NCBI GenBank assembly: GCA_040220135.1
Contig: JAVJTT010000009.1
Span: 62,001-126,000, forward strand
Source: CAJXMH01 sp040220135
GTDB taxonomy: Bacteria; Bacteroidota; Bacteroidia; Flavobacteriales_E; Vicingaceae
Direction: 5' to 3'
Length of the DNA stretch: 64,000 nucleotides
Of this stretch, positions 7,903 through 17,685 are shown piece after piece; position 1 is the stretch's first letter; every line of letters starts with the position of its first letter. The position numbers and the translations under genes were made by a program. The notes beneath the pieces are model-generated. The model was not told where the DNA came from, did not search any database, and was given only the letters and a program-made list of their open reading frames with translations.

Positions 7903-10335
7903 TTAGGGTGAATATCCCTTCTTATCATTTCTGCCATTTCGCATGAGATTTATTACTCCATTTACACTTTGTGGACTATTTCCACTTTGTTGAAAATGAA
8001 TTTGGTAAAAATATGTGCCTTCTTCAGCTGCTTTTCCGTTTAAGGTTCTTCCATTCCATGCTGCTTTTTCTGCTGCATAAATCAATTTTCCCCATCGATT
8101 AAATATTTTAATTTCCATACTATTTATCCCTTCGCCATAAACTTCAAAAAAGTCGTTTATTCCATCTCCGTTTGGAGTAAACACATTGGGTAGGTGAAAT
8201 GGAAGACTTTGTATGTATATCAATAAACTGCTATCGTATTCGCAACCCAAGCTATCAATTAGGGAAAATCCAGTCTGCATCAAGCCCGTTTCTTGGTAAT
8301 TGTGCAGACTGATTTTCTCCCTAGAGAATTGACCGTCTCCAAAATCCCACTGTAAAAATTGAAATTTGTGTGGCTTCAACAAGCGAAAGAAAACACTGTC
8401 TAAAACCCTAGCGGTATCTTTTGACTGCTCTAAAACAAATTGAGTTTCAGGGTGAAAGTCTATCTTGATTTTATCGTATAGAGTATCACATTCATTTGCG
8501 ATTTTGACCTGATAAATTCCTGCTGAAACGGCTTCTATGCTTGGACTGCTTAATTCTACCCCAGTAGACCAAATGATTTGACTTGCGTTTGTGTCCACCG
8601 AAAGAGTTAGACTTTCTCCCTTACATAAAGTTGTGTCATTATCGAGATTAAGCCAGAGTTTTGGATAGTTTTTGATCTGAATGGTATCGAATACAGAACC
8701 GCAAGCTGATGGAACAATTGCACTATATATTCCCGCTTGATTTACAGTTATGCTTGCCGAAGTATCTCCTGTGTTCCAATATGCAATTTCTTCATTATTG
8801 GTTGAAAGCATAAGCGCACTTCCCTCACAAATTGTGGTGTCTTTACCAAGGTTTAAGAGTGGGATTTGATGGTGGGAAATTGATATGGTATCTGAGATCG
8901 TATCGCAGCTAATCCAAGCTTTTAACCAATATGTACCAGGTTTCTCAACCTGAATACTTCGCGAACGATTGCCAGTAGACCAAGCATAGCCATCGAATCT
9001 TCCAGAAGCAGAAAGAGTAAATGAGTTTCCTTTACAAATTGTAGTATCCATGCCTAGCTCTAAGGTTAAAGGATATCTGAATTCACATGAAATTTGATCG
9101 AATAGTATGATAAATGGACTTACATTCAACTTTGGTTCTTGCAGAGGAATACTGACAGACTGGGCTAACCAAGGATTTCCATGCAAAATAATACTACTAT
9201 CCCTAGGGTAATTTAAGTTTATAGAGGTGTCCTTACAATTAACACGAGCTAGCGTATCATTTACTCTGCTGATTAGCAACCTTCTTGCTAAATCCAAGTT
9301 TTCATTTGATGAATAAATAATGGAGCTATCATTTAGTTCACTTAGATCGCTAGGAACACTTAGAGGCGAACTTTTTTCATGAATGTAAGTACGAAGAATA
9401 TTTCCGTTAGAAGTATCTATTTCTATAAAAGTAGGATTGTTTATCGTAGACTGAAATGAAAAATTACCCAAAAAGAGCAGGTTCCCATTTTTTCTCAATA
9501 TCCCTCCAATTGCTCGAAAGCTTGATAATTGTTGACTATTCCATTTTAAGTTACCTGCTTTAGTAATCATTGAAACATAGGAATTGTGAGCTCCAGAATT
9601 TCGGTACCTAAAAAACACATAGCCACTAGGAACTTCAAAATGGTTTCGAGAATAAAGGTTATTTTCAAATTCCCTATTCCAACTTACATTTCCTAAATTG
9701 TCAATCTTAACAATTTGCTTTGAATCAGCTAATAGGGCTCCTCCATCCTTGCTTGCACACATCTGTCCCCAAACATAGGTGTATCCATATTGCTTCATCC
9801 ATTGAAGATGCCCAGTGGAATTAAATCTTGCTAATGTATTTTGACTGTTTGGACCTGCTTGACCAATGTTTCTTTTAAATAAGATCAATATTTCATTCAT
9901 GGAATTGACATCCATAGCATATAGGATGTCAGCAGTGCCTGTGTCAAAAACTTTGAAATAGTTTAGTGTTCCATCGCTTGCCAAACTGATTAAAAAAGCG
10001 TTTCGCTCAATATTTCGAACAATGAAGTTTCCCGCAAGGATAATATTTTCTTGCTGATCAATTTTTAAGTCAATCAGAAAGAGACTGTTAGTATCTGTTG
10101 AAAGCAAAATGGACCAAATAGTATCACCACAAGGGTTGAACCTGACCACAGGGATTCCATTTAAGCCATTTGAAGCAGTCTTAGTTCCGGCAATAACAAT
10201 ATCATTATTTGAAAAAACTTCCTGCTTCATATTATCTATTTGCATGAAATAGGATTTTTGAAAAACACTTTGAGCAGTAACTCTTGTCAAAAAGAAGCAA
10301 GTAATTAAAAAACAAAATGATACTACTTTTTTCAT
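7903..10335 (-). CDS. Large secreted protein with T9SS type B (CHU_C) sorting domain
   Basis: A signal peptide (1-21) is followed by ~380 residues of blade-like repeats that read like a delayed-propeller (KIDNLGNVSWNREF, RFNSTGHLQWMKQYG), then three Ig-like repeats each opening with a Gly/Asn-x-Asp-Thr-Thr-hydrophobic-Cys motif (DTTICKGNSFTLS, DTTICEGSALMLS, DTTLCKGESLTLS), a PKD-like segment (FLQWDFGDGQFSREK) and the CHU_C domain from about residue 716 (PNVFTPNGDGINDFFEV ... FNRWGKLIY). CHU_C domains direct export by the type IX system and surface attachment, often with gliding machinery. It is probably a cell-surface adhesin; no enzymatic motif is seen. Confidence 0.88.
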   Translation of the reverse strand: MKKVVSFCFLITCFFLTRVTAQSVFQKSYFMQIDNMKQEVFSNNDIVIAGTKTASNGLNGIPVVRFNPCGDTIWSILLSTDTNSLFLIDLKIDQQENIILAGNFIVRNIERNAFLISLASDGTLNYFKVFDTGTADILYAMDVNSMNEILILFKRNIGQAGPNSQNTLARFNSTGHLQWMKQYGYTYVWGQMCASKDGGALLADSKQIVKIDNLGNVSWNREFENNLYSRNHFEVPSGYVFFRYRNSGAHNSYVSMITKAGNLKWNSQQLSSFRAIGGILRKNGNLLFLGNFSFQSTINNPTFIEIDTSNGNILRTYIHEKSSPLSVPSDLSELNDSSIIYSSNENLDLARRLLISRVNDTLARVNCKDTSINLNYPRDSSIILHGNPWLAQSVSIPLQEPKLNVSPFIILFDQISCEFRYPLTLELGMDTTICKGNSFTLSASGRFDGYAWSTGNRSRSIQVEKPGTYWLKAWISCDTISDTISISHHQIPLLNLGKDTTICEGSALMLSTNNEEIAYWNTGDTSASITVNQAGIYSAIVPSACGSVFDTIQIKNYPKLWLNLDNDTTLCKGESLTLSVDTNASQIIWSTGVELSSPSIEAVSAGIYQVKIANECDTLYDKIKIDFHPETQFVLEQSKDTARVLDSVFFRLLKPHKFQFLQWDFGDGQFSREKISLHNYQETGLMQTGFSLIDSLGCEYDSSLLIYIQSLPFHLPNVFTPNGDGINDFFEVYGEGINSMEIKIFNRWGKLIYAAEKAAWNGRTLNGKAAEEGTYFYQIHFQQSGNSPQSVNGVINLMRNGRNDKKGYSP

Positions 10336-10538
10336 GTGTTTATGATGTGTGCAAAAACCTTTTAATGTCTTGGTTCTGATGATATCTTAACTTGGATTTT
10401 GGGGTTTTGTCGCAATAAACTAAACCTTCAAAAAACACAATCGATAAGCATAAGGCATCTCTTTCCGAACATCATACATTACATTTTTTTATTCAGCATA
10501 GGATTGGCACCAAAGATCTTAGGCCGACTACTTAAGTT

Positions 10539-11828
10539 TTAATCTTGCTTCAATACTTGCCTGATCTCAATACCATCTTTATTAATCATTCTTAAGAAAT
10601 ACAATCCGCTTTGCTCAGGTAAATCCACCTTGAACATGACAGCGTCATTTATCAGCTTTCGTCTTAATACTTTTCCTGAAATATCAAGTACCTCTAATGT
10701 GCCAAAATAGCTGTCCTTGAAACTAATCCATACGTGATCTCTTGTTGGTTGCGGATATATTTTGATCACTTTATTCTCCTCAGTATATCCTCGATTTTCA
10801 ATTGCTGTGACCACCGAATATTCATAAGCTCCAATATCCGGGTTTGTGCCAATGATGCGATTACTTCCACCCAAGTCAAAACCAACGGAAAACGGGTACG
10901 CATTAATGCCTGCATCGATACAAGGCGAACCGGGCTGAATCTTAAAATCCCCCCCTGTAGAGTCGATAAAATTGGCAGGGCTGCTAATTTCACCAGTACC
11001 AGGATTCGGGTTTAGGAAACCCGAGTAAATGGGTAAAGACAAATTTTCATTGTACTCATACCAGTATGGAGTGATAACGCTGTAGATATTGTTATTGTAA
11101 ATCCTTAAAGCTGCAAATTCAATTGAATCTGAAGCATTCAGATGGATTCCAATACCAAAGCCATTAATAATATTGTTGTAAATATGGCTAATTGAATCTG
11201 AATTGATAATTAAACCTCGAAACTGAGTAGGGGAGGAACCCACCAAAGTATTATTGAAGAATTCACCGTGTGCCCTATTGATAACGATACCGGTTTTGTC
11301 AATTCCACCATAAATTAAGTTATTGTACATTAAAAATGTACCTCCGTTCTGATGAATTACACCACTTCCTCGTGTTCCTGAAAAAATAGAATTACTAATT
11401 TCGAAATTGCCCCAATAAAGTGATACTGGAGAATATAGATTGTTAAACCGACATTGGTCGATTTTAACATTCGAATAGTTAGAGCTAATAGCAATGTTTG
11501 GACGAGGAGTATTTTGCTGAAAATCATCAAACTCAAGAAAAATGAACTCAATGTTAGCACCATGTAATACAAACGACTTTTCATTTGCACCTGGCGAAAG
11601 CACACTGCCTCCGTTTGGGTCCCCTTTGAAAATAAGACTTTTAGAGGAAATATGCACAGAATCAGTATAAATACCTTGCGCAAGTAAAATAGTGTCACCT
11701 GATTGTGCTAGCTGCACAGCAGCTGAAAGAGTGGTAGCATCTTGAGGTATCTTGACAACGCTTTGTGCTTTAGTACAGAAGCAAAAGAAAACGCAAAGGG
11801 TAATGGGAAGTAAAATTAATCCTTTCAT
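10539..11828 (-). CDS. Secreted parallel beta-helix protein with T9SS type A sorting domain
   Basis: I start the gene at 11828 (MKGLILLPITLC, a good signal peptide) rather than at the longer possible start at 11990, because the extra 54 residues lack export features and would overlap the upstream gene. After the signal come beta-helix repeats (residues ~35-300: NNLIYGGIDKTGIVINR, NNTLVGSSPTQFRGL, NNIINGFGIGIHLNA) in the style of the DUF1565/pectate-lyase-like right-handed helix, ending SPCIDAGINAYP ... GAYEY. The C-terminal ~75 residues (IKIYPQPTRDHVWISF ... GLYFLRMI) are a type A sorting domain. It is likely surface-bound and may bind or cleave polysaccharide; no catalytic residues could be assigned. 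Confidence 0.85.
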   Translation of the reverse strand: MKGLILLPITLCVFFCFCTKAQSVVKIPQDATTLSAAVQLAQSGDTILLAQGIYTDSVHISSKSLIFKGDPNGGSVLSPGANEKSFVLHGANIEFIFLEFDDFQQNTPRPNIAISSNYSNVKIDQCRFNNLYSPVSLYWGNFEISNSIFSGTRGSGVIHQNGGTFLMYNNLIYGGIDKTGIVINRAHGEFFNNTLVGSSPTQFRGLIINSDSISHIYNNIINGFGIGIHLNASDSIEFAALRIYNNNIYSVITPYWYEYNENLSLPIYSGFLNPNPGTGEISSPANFIDSTGGDFKIQPGSPCIDAGINAYPFSVGFDLGGSNRIIGTNPDIGAYEYSVVTAIENRGYTEENKVIKIYPQPTRDHVWISFKDSYFGTLEVLDISGKVLRRKLINDAVMFKVDLPEQSGLYFLRMINKDGIEIRQVLKQD

Positions 11829-11959
11829 GAGTGTTCGATTTTGTAATTTAATATGTGTATTGTATTTAATCCAGACATAATATTCTCTTTTAACATCATT
11901 AATTGATCTGTTTATTTCTAGACTAAGATTTTTCATGTTTTTGGTGAGCTTACACTCAG

Positions 11960-12442
11960 TTAAGATGAATGGTCGCTGACCATAAACCATTTGTTTTCAT
12001 AGCGTTGCATTAAAACAGAAAACCACCCCTGAAAAAGTGTGTCTGGAGTTTGGTACTTTAAGTTGAAACGACCCACCACATAATAGTACTCTTCTGAAAT
12101 TCTTTTAAGTTCTATCTCATCGAAATGCAAATGCCCCATCCGACCGCTTGGATAGTATCTCTGATATTGGTCTAAAACAGCCTTTTTACCTTTAGTTACA
12201 CCAGCTCTAGAAATGGTCTGAACTTGCTTCTTAGGGTGATATGCTTCAACATAACAGGCTAGATCTTCATTGTTCCAGCATTCTTCCTGACGAGAAAAAT
12301 TTTCCATGATTAATGCAGAATCTGATGGCAAGACGACATATTCATTCTCACTTTCTGAATGGACTACTTTTTCACTTAGGTTAAAAGAAGCTAGCATGCA
12401 GGTTAAGACTAATCCGCCTAGTAATAATTTTTCAATTTTCAT
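11960..12442 (-). CDS. Exported NTF2-fold (SnoaL/DUF4440-like) protein
   Basis: The N-terminus (MKIEKLLLGGLVLTCMLASFN) is a signal peptide. The rest has the SnoaL/DUF4440 pattern: an opening helix MENFSRQEECWNNEDLACYVEAY, the central turn GVTKGKKAVLDQYQRYYP and closing strands YQTPDTLFQGWFSVLMQRYENKWFMVSDHSS. This fold is a scaffold for small enzymes and binding proteins; exported members in this phylum have no settled function. The neighbouring gene at 12553 has a related fold, so the pair may descend from a duplication. Confidence 0.7.
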   Translation of the reverse strand: MKIEKLLLGGLVLTCMLASFNLSEKVVHSESENEYVVLPSDSALIMENFSRQEECWNNEDLACYVEAYHPKKQVQTISRAGVTKGKKAVLDQYQRYYPSGRMGHLHFDEIELKRISEEYYYVVGRFNLKYQTPDTLFQGWFSVLMQRYENKWFMVSDHSS

Positions 12443-12552
12443 TTTTCACAACTTTTTTCAGTTCTACTTTTATCTTGTATGCATGGAATAGCGAGCTATT
12501 TGAAACGCTATTAAAAGAATCACGCTTGAATTTGTTTTAACTCGATAAAGCA

Positions 12553-12978
12553 TTAAATTTCACCTACTGAGGTCTTTGAAACAATCCACCACCTTCCATC
12601 AATTTGAAGCAAGTTGATATAATCTATCCAAACTACAACTCCTTCAATTTCAACACGGGCTTTGACAAGAGCCATTTTGTCGTGAATCTTTGTTTCAAGA
12701 ATGCTACAATTGATTTTGTTTCTCTGCCAGTTCGGACCAAAGAATGAAAACATTTCCTCTCGGTCTACTTGCTGAAACGCATTCTTCCCCTTTGTCCAAG
12801 GACTTATCCATGACAAATGAAATGTTGGATGAAATACATGCTTTAGTAAAACAGTATCTCCACGTGTGTAACCATCGAAGTAGTCCTTAATTGCAGCTTC
12901 AGGACTTTCATTTTCTGGAATTTGTGCATTACAAATAAAACTAAGAGATAATGCAACGATTATGTATAATGACTTCAT
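12553..12978 (-). CDS. Exported NTF2-like protein (putative lumazine-binding family)
   Basis: A signal peptide of ~18 residues (ending SFICNA) is followed by a single NTF2-like domain: ESPEAAIKDYFDGYTRGD opens the first helix, FHPTFHLSWI and GKNAFQQVDREEMFSFFG the middle, and DYINLLQIDGRWWIVSKT the last strands. This closely follows the 'putative lumazine-binding' subfamily (PF12893 type), whose name is historical; ligand binding has not been shown for most members. It is on the same strand as the related gene downstream but ~110 bases apart. Confidence 0.75.
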   Translation of the reverse strand: MKSLYIIVALSLSFICNAQIPENESPEAAIKDYFDGYTRGDTVLLKHVFHPTFHLSWISPWTKGKNAFQQVDREEMFSFFGPNWQRNKINCSILETKIHDKMALVKARVEIEGVVVWIDYINLLQIDGRWWIVSKTSVGEI

Positions 12979-13124
12979 TCTTTTTGCAGTTTAGTTTTGT
13001 TCTAAAAGTGTTTTTTAGAGACTGTTGGAATGTGACTTTTTTACCTTCATTTTTAACCTGTTATTTCGCTGAATGAATAACTCCTGTTCTATCTGCTTCT
13101 TTAAGCTATGTTCTTTGAAAAAAA

Positions 13125-15533
13125 TCATTCCTCTCTTAAAGCATTAACAGGATCTGATTTTTCGATTCTCCAACTATGATAAGCTACTGCTATTGAAGCC
13201 AAGAAAACTGTGAGGAGCAATGCTGCAATGAAACTCAATACATTTACTGGAGATTGATAAGCAAAGTCTTGTTGCCAGTTGTTCCAAAGTAAATAAACGA
13301 TTGGAGTAGATATAATGAAAGCTACCCCTAGCATGATGAAAAAGTCTTTTGCTATAATCCATGAAAGTTTGAACGTTGAAGCTCCTAGTACTTTGCGAAT
13401 CCCAATTTCCTTTGCTCTACTTTGAATAGAGAAACTTAAGAGCGAGAATAAACCGAGACAAGCCAATACAATTGAGATTCCCGAAAAGTAGCTGAACACA
13501 CTGTATGTTTTGGTTTCTTCGACATAGTTCTCTTCTAAATCCTGATCGAAAAATGAGTAGTCGAAAGGAATAGAAGGAAGAAATCCGTTCCAAGAGCTTT
13601 CCAAATCATCGAGAGTTTGTGCATAGTCCCCCGCACCAAGGCGAATAGAAAGGTTACTTCCCCCGGCAGGATTGTAGCACAATATCAGTGGCTCAAGAGG
13701 GTTATGTAGACTCATAAAGTTGAAGTCGTTAACCACTCCAACAACATTTCCATCATATTGGGCCTGACCGTTTTCTAATAATCCCCATTGTACTCGTTTG
13801 TTAATGGGATTATCGTCCCAGCCAAACGTTTCTACTGCGGTTTGATTGACAATAAATGCACTCGTGCGATCAGTCTGAAATTCGCTGGAAAAGTTTCTTC
13901 CTTTCAAAATGTCTAACTCAAGCACGTCTATAAATTGTTCATCAACGAAAAGACATTTTACCGTTGATTCGGTCATCTTATTCGATTTCTCTACACGGAA
14001 CATCAACTCTCCAGACCCTCCTGTAGGCAAAGCTGACCGCGAATAAGACACCACTCTTGAATCATTCTCCAGTTCCTCTATCCAAGGCTGTATTCTTTTG
14101 CGTGCAGTTGTATCTGCTGGTAAGTTAACTGAAATCAGGTTTTCTCTATCAAATCCAAGGTTCATTGAGCGCATGTAATCCATCTGATCTCCAATAAGAA
14201 ATGTGGCTGAAATCATGAATATGGAAAAAAGGAATTGAAAAAGTATAAGTGCTTTTCTAAAAACACCAACGCCTCCTTCATTAGACTTACTTCCTGAAAG
14301 TATGGTCACAGGTCGCAATGATGAAAGAAAAAAGGCCGGATATGCCCCAGCTAATAATCCCAAGAAAACTAAAATACCTAGTTCAAGAAGGATAATGGAC
14401 GGATTGAAAATATCTAAAGAATGAATGTCTTTTCCACTTAGAATATTGAACTTAGTTAAGAATAACTCAGTAAAAGCTAATCCTAAAAGGATAGCCACTA
14501 TGGTGAAAATCAGTGATTCCATTAAGAACTGAAAAACCAATGATTTTTTAGAAGCACCAAGAGTCTTTCTTATTCCAACTTCCTTACTCCTTTTGCCCTG
14601 CTGTGCTAAGGTTAGATTTATGTAGTTAAAAGCTGCAATAAGTAGCAGAAAAAGAGCAAGGGCAGTAAACATGTAGATATTGCTCATGCTTCCTTTGGGC
14701 ATGTCGTAATCATGTCCTACATCAAAGTGTACTTCAGACATTGGGGTTAAGGAATAATCATGACTTGCCACTATGCCATTAGATTCAGCCCAAGGCTTCA
14801 CATAAGTCTCATTCACTTCATCAAGATTCGAATCGAAGGATCCTGGGGCAATTGGCTCCTTCATCAAAAGAAATGTATAAAACCCTATTCTAAACCAATC
14901 ATTATTAAAAGCATCATGAAATCCCTGAGGCATAGTGCTAAGAGATACTAAGCCACTAACAGGAATCTCAGAGTTTTGAGGAGGGTCCTTGATTACACCC
15001 TTCACAGTTGCAGAGGTATTATTTAACCTCATGGTTTTACCAATACAGTCGATGCTTCCATAAAGCTTTTCAGCAACGGTCTCGGTAATCACAATAGAAT
15101 TTGGGTCGTCAAGTGCTGTATTTTCATCACCGGCTAAAAAAGTGTAAGTGAAAACATCAAAAACGCAGCTATCGGTTGACCAGATATTTGATTCTGAATA
15201 AACAGTTTTATCAATAGTTATTTCCATGTCCTGATATCCACCAAAAAACCTTGCGTAGGATTCAACTTGTGGGTAATCCCTTCTAAGAGTGGGTGCAAGA
15301 GCCATATTGGTCACTGCTACGTCCATCGGGCCGTTGAAATCCATGACAGTAGTGACGCGATAAATTCGATCAAGTTTCTCGTGGTGAGAGTCGAAAGAAA
15401 TCTCATCAACTATAAAAAGGGCAATCAGCGTACTTGCCGAGATTCCAACTGCCAAACCGAAAATATTAATGAAAGAATAGAATTTATTCTTTGAAATATT
15501 CTTCAGGATTATTTTAAAGTAATTTTTCAACAT
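13125..15533 (-). CDS. ABC transporter permease, MacB/FtsX type with two FtsX domains
   Basis: This 802-residue permease has one N-terminal membrane helix (about 20-42), a MacB-type periplasmic core domain (about 45-270), three membrane helices, a second periplasmic domain, and a final three-helix FtsX domain. The paired signature GKRSKEVGIRKTLGASKKSLVFQFL and SRAKEIGIRKVLGASTFKLSWI, seen before each FtsX membrane unit, marks the duplicated-domain form common in Bacteroidota. These proteins act by mechanotransmission rather than by moving substrate across the inner membrane. It lies 11 bases behind the ATPase gene; together with the HlyD-type adaptor they form a MacAB-like export operon. Confidence 0.9.
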   Translation of the reverse strand: MLKNYFKIILKNISKNKFYSFINIFGLAVGISASTLIALFIVDEISFDSHHEKLDRIYRVTTVMDFNGPMDVAVTNMALAPTLRRDYPQVESYARFFGGYQDMEITIDKTVYSESNIWSTDSCVFDVFTYTFLAGDENTALDDPNSIVITETVAEKLYGSIDCIGKTMRLNNTSATVKGVIKDPPQNSEIPVSGLVSLSTMPQGFHDAFNNDWFRIGFYTFLLMKEPIAPGSFDSNLDEVNETYVKPWAESNGIVASHDYSLTPMSEVHFDVGHDYDMPKGSMSNIYMFTALALFLLLIAAFNYINLTLAQQGKRSKEVGIRKTLGASKKSLVFQFLMESLIFTIVAILLGLAFTELFLTKFNILSGKDIHSLDIFNPSIILLELGILVFLGLLAGAYPAFFLSSLRPVTILSGSKSNEGGVGVFRKALILFQFLFSIFMISATFLIGDQMDYMRSMNLGFDRENLISVNLPADTTARKRIQPWIEELENDSRVVSYSRSALPTGGSGELMFRVEKSNKMTESTVKCLFVDEQFIDVLELDILKGRNFSSEFQTDRTSAFIVNQTAVETFGWDDNPINKRVQWGLLENGQAQYDGNVVGVVNDFNFMSLHNPLEPLILCYNPAGGSNLSIRLGAGDYAQTLDDLESSWNGFLPSIPFDYSFFDQDLEENYVEETKTYSVFSYFSGISIVLACLGLFSLLSFSIQSRAKEIGIRKVLGASTFKLSWIIAKDFFIMLGVAFIISTPIVYLLWNNWQQDFAYQSPVNVLSFIAALLLTVFLASIAVAYHSWRIEKSDPVNALREE

Positions 15534-15544
15534 AGCTAGCAGGA

Positions 15545-16234
15545 TTAAAGTCTATTTGGTTCAAGTTTATTTTCACCGATGATTTTTCCGTCATAGAGCT
15601 CTACGATTCGTTTCGAGTGTTTTGCATCTTCTTTTGAGTGCGTAACCATCACGATTGTATGTCCGGCTTCATTCAAGCTTTTGAGGATATTTAAAACCTC
15701 ATTTCCGAAATGTGAGTCTAGGTTACCAGTAGGTTCATCTGCAAGGATCAATTTTGGTTCTGAAACAACAGCTCTCGACACTGCAACTCGCTGTTGTTGA
15801 CCTCCAGAAAGCTGTGCAGGGTGGTGTTTCGCCCGGTGAGCGATTCCCATTTTTTCAAGAACATCCATCACTTTTCCTTTTCGGTCGCTTTTAGGAACTC
15901 CTAGGTAATGAAGTGGCAGTTCAACATTCTCAAAAACTGATAGCTCATCAATCAGATTAAAGTTTTGGAAAACGAAACCAATGTTCGCTTTGCGAAGCTT
16001 TGTCCGTTGCTTCTCTGCAAGTTTCGTTACATCATTTCCATCAAAAATGTAGCTTCCTGAAGTTGCATTATCAAGCATCCCGATCAAATTTAGCAGGGTT
16101 GATTTACCACAACCCGATGTTCCCATGATAGAAACAAATTCACCTTTATCAATACGTAAATTAATATTGTTCAAAGCTGTAGTTTCCACATCGAGAGTTC
16201 GATATTTCTTGGTGAGGTTTTTTAATTCAATCAT
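15545..16234 (-). CDS. ABC transporter ATP-binding protein (MacB/LolD family)
   Basis: All nucleotide-binding motifs are present: Walker A GTSGCGKST (about 38-46), Q-loop in GFVFQNFNLIDELSVFENVELP, signature LSGGQQQRVAVSRA, Walker B LILADEPTGNLDS and the switch His in VMVTHSKEDAKHS. The 229-residue length and the sequence after the Q-loop are typical of the LolD/MacB/FtsE class that drives FtsX-type permeases. The gene lies between the adaptor (seven bases upstream) and the permease (10 bases downstream), so it powers that permease. Confidence 0.95.
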   Translation of the reverse strand: MIELKNLTKKYRTLDVETTALNNINLRIDKGEFVSIMGTSGCGKSTLLNLIGMLDNATSGSYIFDGNDVTKLAEKQRTKLRKANIGFVFQNFNLIDELSVFENVELPLHYLGVPKSDRKGKVMDVLEKMGIAHRAKHHPAQLSGGQQQRVAVSRAVVSEPKLILADEPTGNLDSHFGNEVLNILKSLNEAGHTIVMVTHSKEDAKHSKRIVELYDGKIIGENKLEPNRL

Positions 16235-16241
16235 GATTTAA

Positions 16242-17510
16242 TTATTTAGTTGATAGATTATTTTTTGATAGCCGAATTTCTTCAGCTTTTTTAAAGCTTT
16301 CGTAAGAAGAGATGATCACCTCCTGACCTTCAGACAGACCACTTGAAACTTCGTAATACATTGGGTTTTGCCTCCCTAATTGAATCGAATGTTTGTGAGC
16401 TGATTCACCGTCTTCTGAGATTACAAATACATATTGTCCACCACTTGACTGGAAGAAAGACCCTTTTGGTAGTTTAAGTGCTTGGTTCTTGGCACTGACT
16501 TCAACAAACACTTGAAAATTTTGACCTCTTCGCAAATCTTCAGGAGCCTCGCTTTCAAAGTCAAGGTAGATTTCGATCTGTCCGTTTTCAACTGTAGACA
16601 ACACTTTAGAAACTAGTAGTCGATAAGATTGACCATCATACTCAATAACAGCTCCTTGCCCTTCATTTAGCCGATTCAAATAATGTTGATCAGCAAGAGC
16701 TCGTATCCAAAATTTACCGGGAACATCAACTCTACCCACCGTTTGATTTTGTTGAAGGACTTGTCCTTGTTCTAAACTAAAAGAGTTGAGCTGCCCACTA
16801 AGCGGAGCTTTTATGCTCATCTCACTAAGTTTTTCGCGGATCAATTCAAGGTTTCTCTCCATCAAGGCAATTGAGTTGTCAATTCTTTTGATTTGATCTC
16901 CGTGATATTTGTGATCATCGTTTCGTCTTTTTTCCAGAATTCTCACCTTCTCCTTTAAAAACTTGTAGTTCACTAGCGACTCCTCAAACGTCTGTTTGGT
17001 AATTACATTAGAGGCAGCAAGAGATGAGTCAATGTGAAATTGTCTTCTGACTATTTCAAATTGCGACTTGAAGTCCTCAAGCTGATCTTCTGTAGTTCGC
17101 AAGTTCTGATGCAGGTTGATTCTAGTATTACGAAGATTGTTAATTTGTTCCACAATCTGGGTTTCTCTTTGCATGTAATCAAGCATCAGAGCTTCATTTG
17201 TTAAGACAAGCAGTATGTCTCCGGCTGCAACCAGATCTCCCTCTTCTGCTCTAATTTCTTGAATTGTGCCTCCCTCATTGGCATCGATGAGTACAGTTGT
17301 TTTTGGCTCTATATTTCCGTTCGCCATTACAATTTCTTGAAACTCTCCAAATTCAACCTTAGCAGTTTTTAATTTTTGAGCCTCCAGCACCGGCGGGTTG
17401 TCCACAAATGCCAAACTTAATATGATTGCCATAACAGAAAGCAGAAAGCAGATAATTAATGTCCACTTTTTATTTTTTGACCACCAAGATTGTTTTATAA
17501 TTTGATCCAT
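16242..17510 (-). CDS. HlyD-family periplasmic adaptor (MacA-like)
   Basis: A single N-terminal membrane anchor (about 15-33, WTLIICFLLSVMAIILSLAF) is followed by a biotinyl-lipoyl half-motif (IEPKTTVLIDANEGGTIQEIRAEEGDLVAAGDILLVL, shown in the MacA/HlyD style), a ~130-residue alpha-helical hairpin, the second half-motif (IKAPLSGQLNSFSLEQGQVL) and beta-barrel and membrane-proximal domains to the end. Such adaptors link an inner-membrane ABC protein to an outer-membrane exit duct; no TolC-like gene is present here. It is the first gene of a three-gene operon and is divergent from the sigma-54 regulator at 17686, with a shared control region. Confidence 0.88.
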   Translation of the reverse strand: MDQIIKQSWWSKNKKWTLIICFLLSVMAIILSLAFVDNPPVLEAQKLKTAKVEFGEFQEIVMANGNIEPKTTVLIDANEGGTIQEIRAEEGDLVAAGDILLVLTNEALMLDYMQRETQIVEQINNLRNTRINLHQNLRTTEDQLEDFKSQFEIVRRQFHIDSSLAASNVITKQTFEESLVNYKFLKEKVRILEKRRNDDHKYHGDQIKRIDNSIALMERNLELIREKLSEMSIKAPLSGQLNSFSLEQGQVLQQNQTVGRVDVPGKFWIRALADQHYLNRLNEGQGAVIEYDGQSYRLLVSKVLSTVENGQIEIYLDFESEAPEDLRRGQNFQVFVEVSAKNQALKLPKGSFFQSSGGQYVFVISEDGESAHKHSIQLGRQNPMYYEVSSGLSEGQEVIISSYESFKKAEEIRLSKNNLSTK

Positions 17511-17536
17511 TAATTTTTTTAATTGAACTTACCTTC

Positions 17537-17553
17537 TATAAGAAATATGCCAA
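17537..17553 (-). promoter_or_regulatory. Possible sigma-54 (-24/-12) promoter of the MacAB-like operon
   Basis: On the minus strand the sequence TTGGCATATTTCTTATA places TGGCAT at -24 and TTAT(A) at -12. The -24 GG is perfect; the -12 element lacks the usual GC, so this is a partial match. It is 27 bases upstream of the adaptor start, and the neighbouring regulator is of the sigma-54-activating type, which is why I list it. Confidence 0.35.
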
Positions 17554-17630
17554 ACTCTGCTCTAGCTTCGTTATTAGTTGAACAACAGCTATTTATGAAT
17601 TTATTATGTTTGATCTCGATATGATTATTC

Positions 17631-17665
17631 GTTCATTAACGAACACTTTCTGTTCGTTTTCGAAC
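17631..17665. promoter_or_regulatory. Two tandem GTTC-N6-GAAC palindromes: likely enhancer for the sigma-54 regulator
   Basis: GTTCATTAACGAAC (17631-17644) and GTTCGTTTTCGAAC (17652-17665) are two 14-bp dyads exactly 21 bp apart, about two helical turns. They lie 80-115 bases upstream of the possible -24/-12 promoter of the export operon and just before the regulator's own start. Paired dyads on one face of the helix at this distance are typical of binding sites for Fis-type HTH activators. Confidence 0.6.
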
Positions 17666-17685
17666 ACTTTATTTACATTTACACC

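Noticed and set aside
10539..11990. Longer start for the beta-helix protein at 11990
   Set aside because: The extra 54 residues have no export signal and overlap the upstream gene; the ATG at 11828 gives a clear signal peptide.
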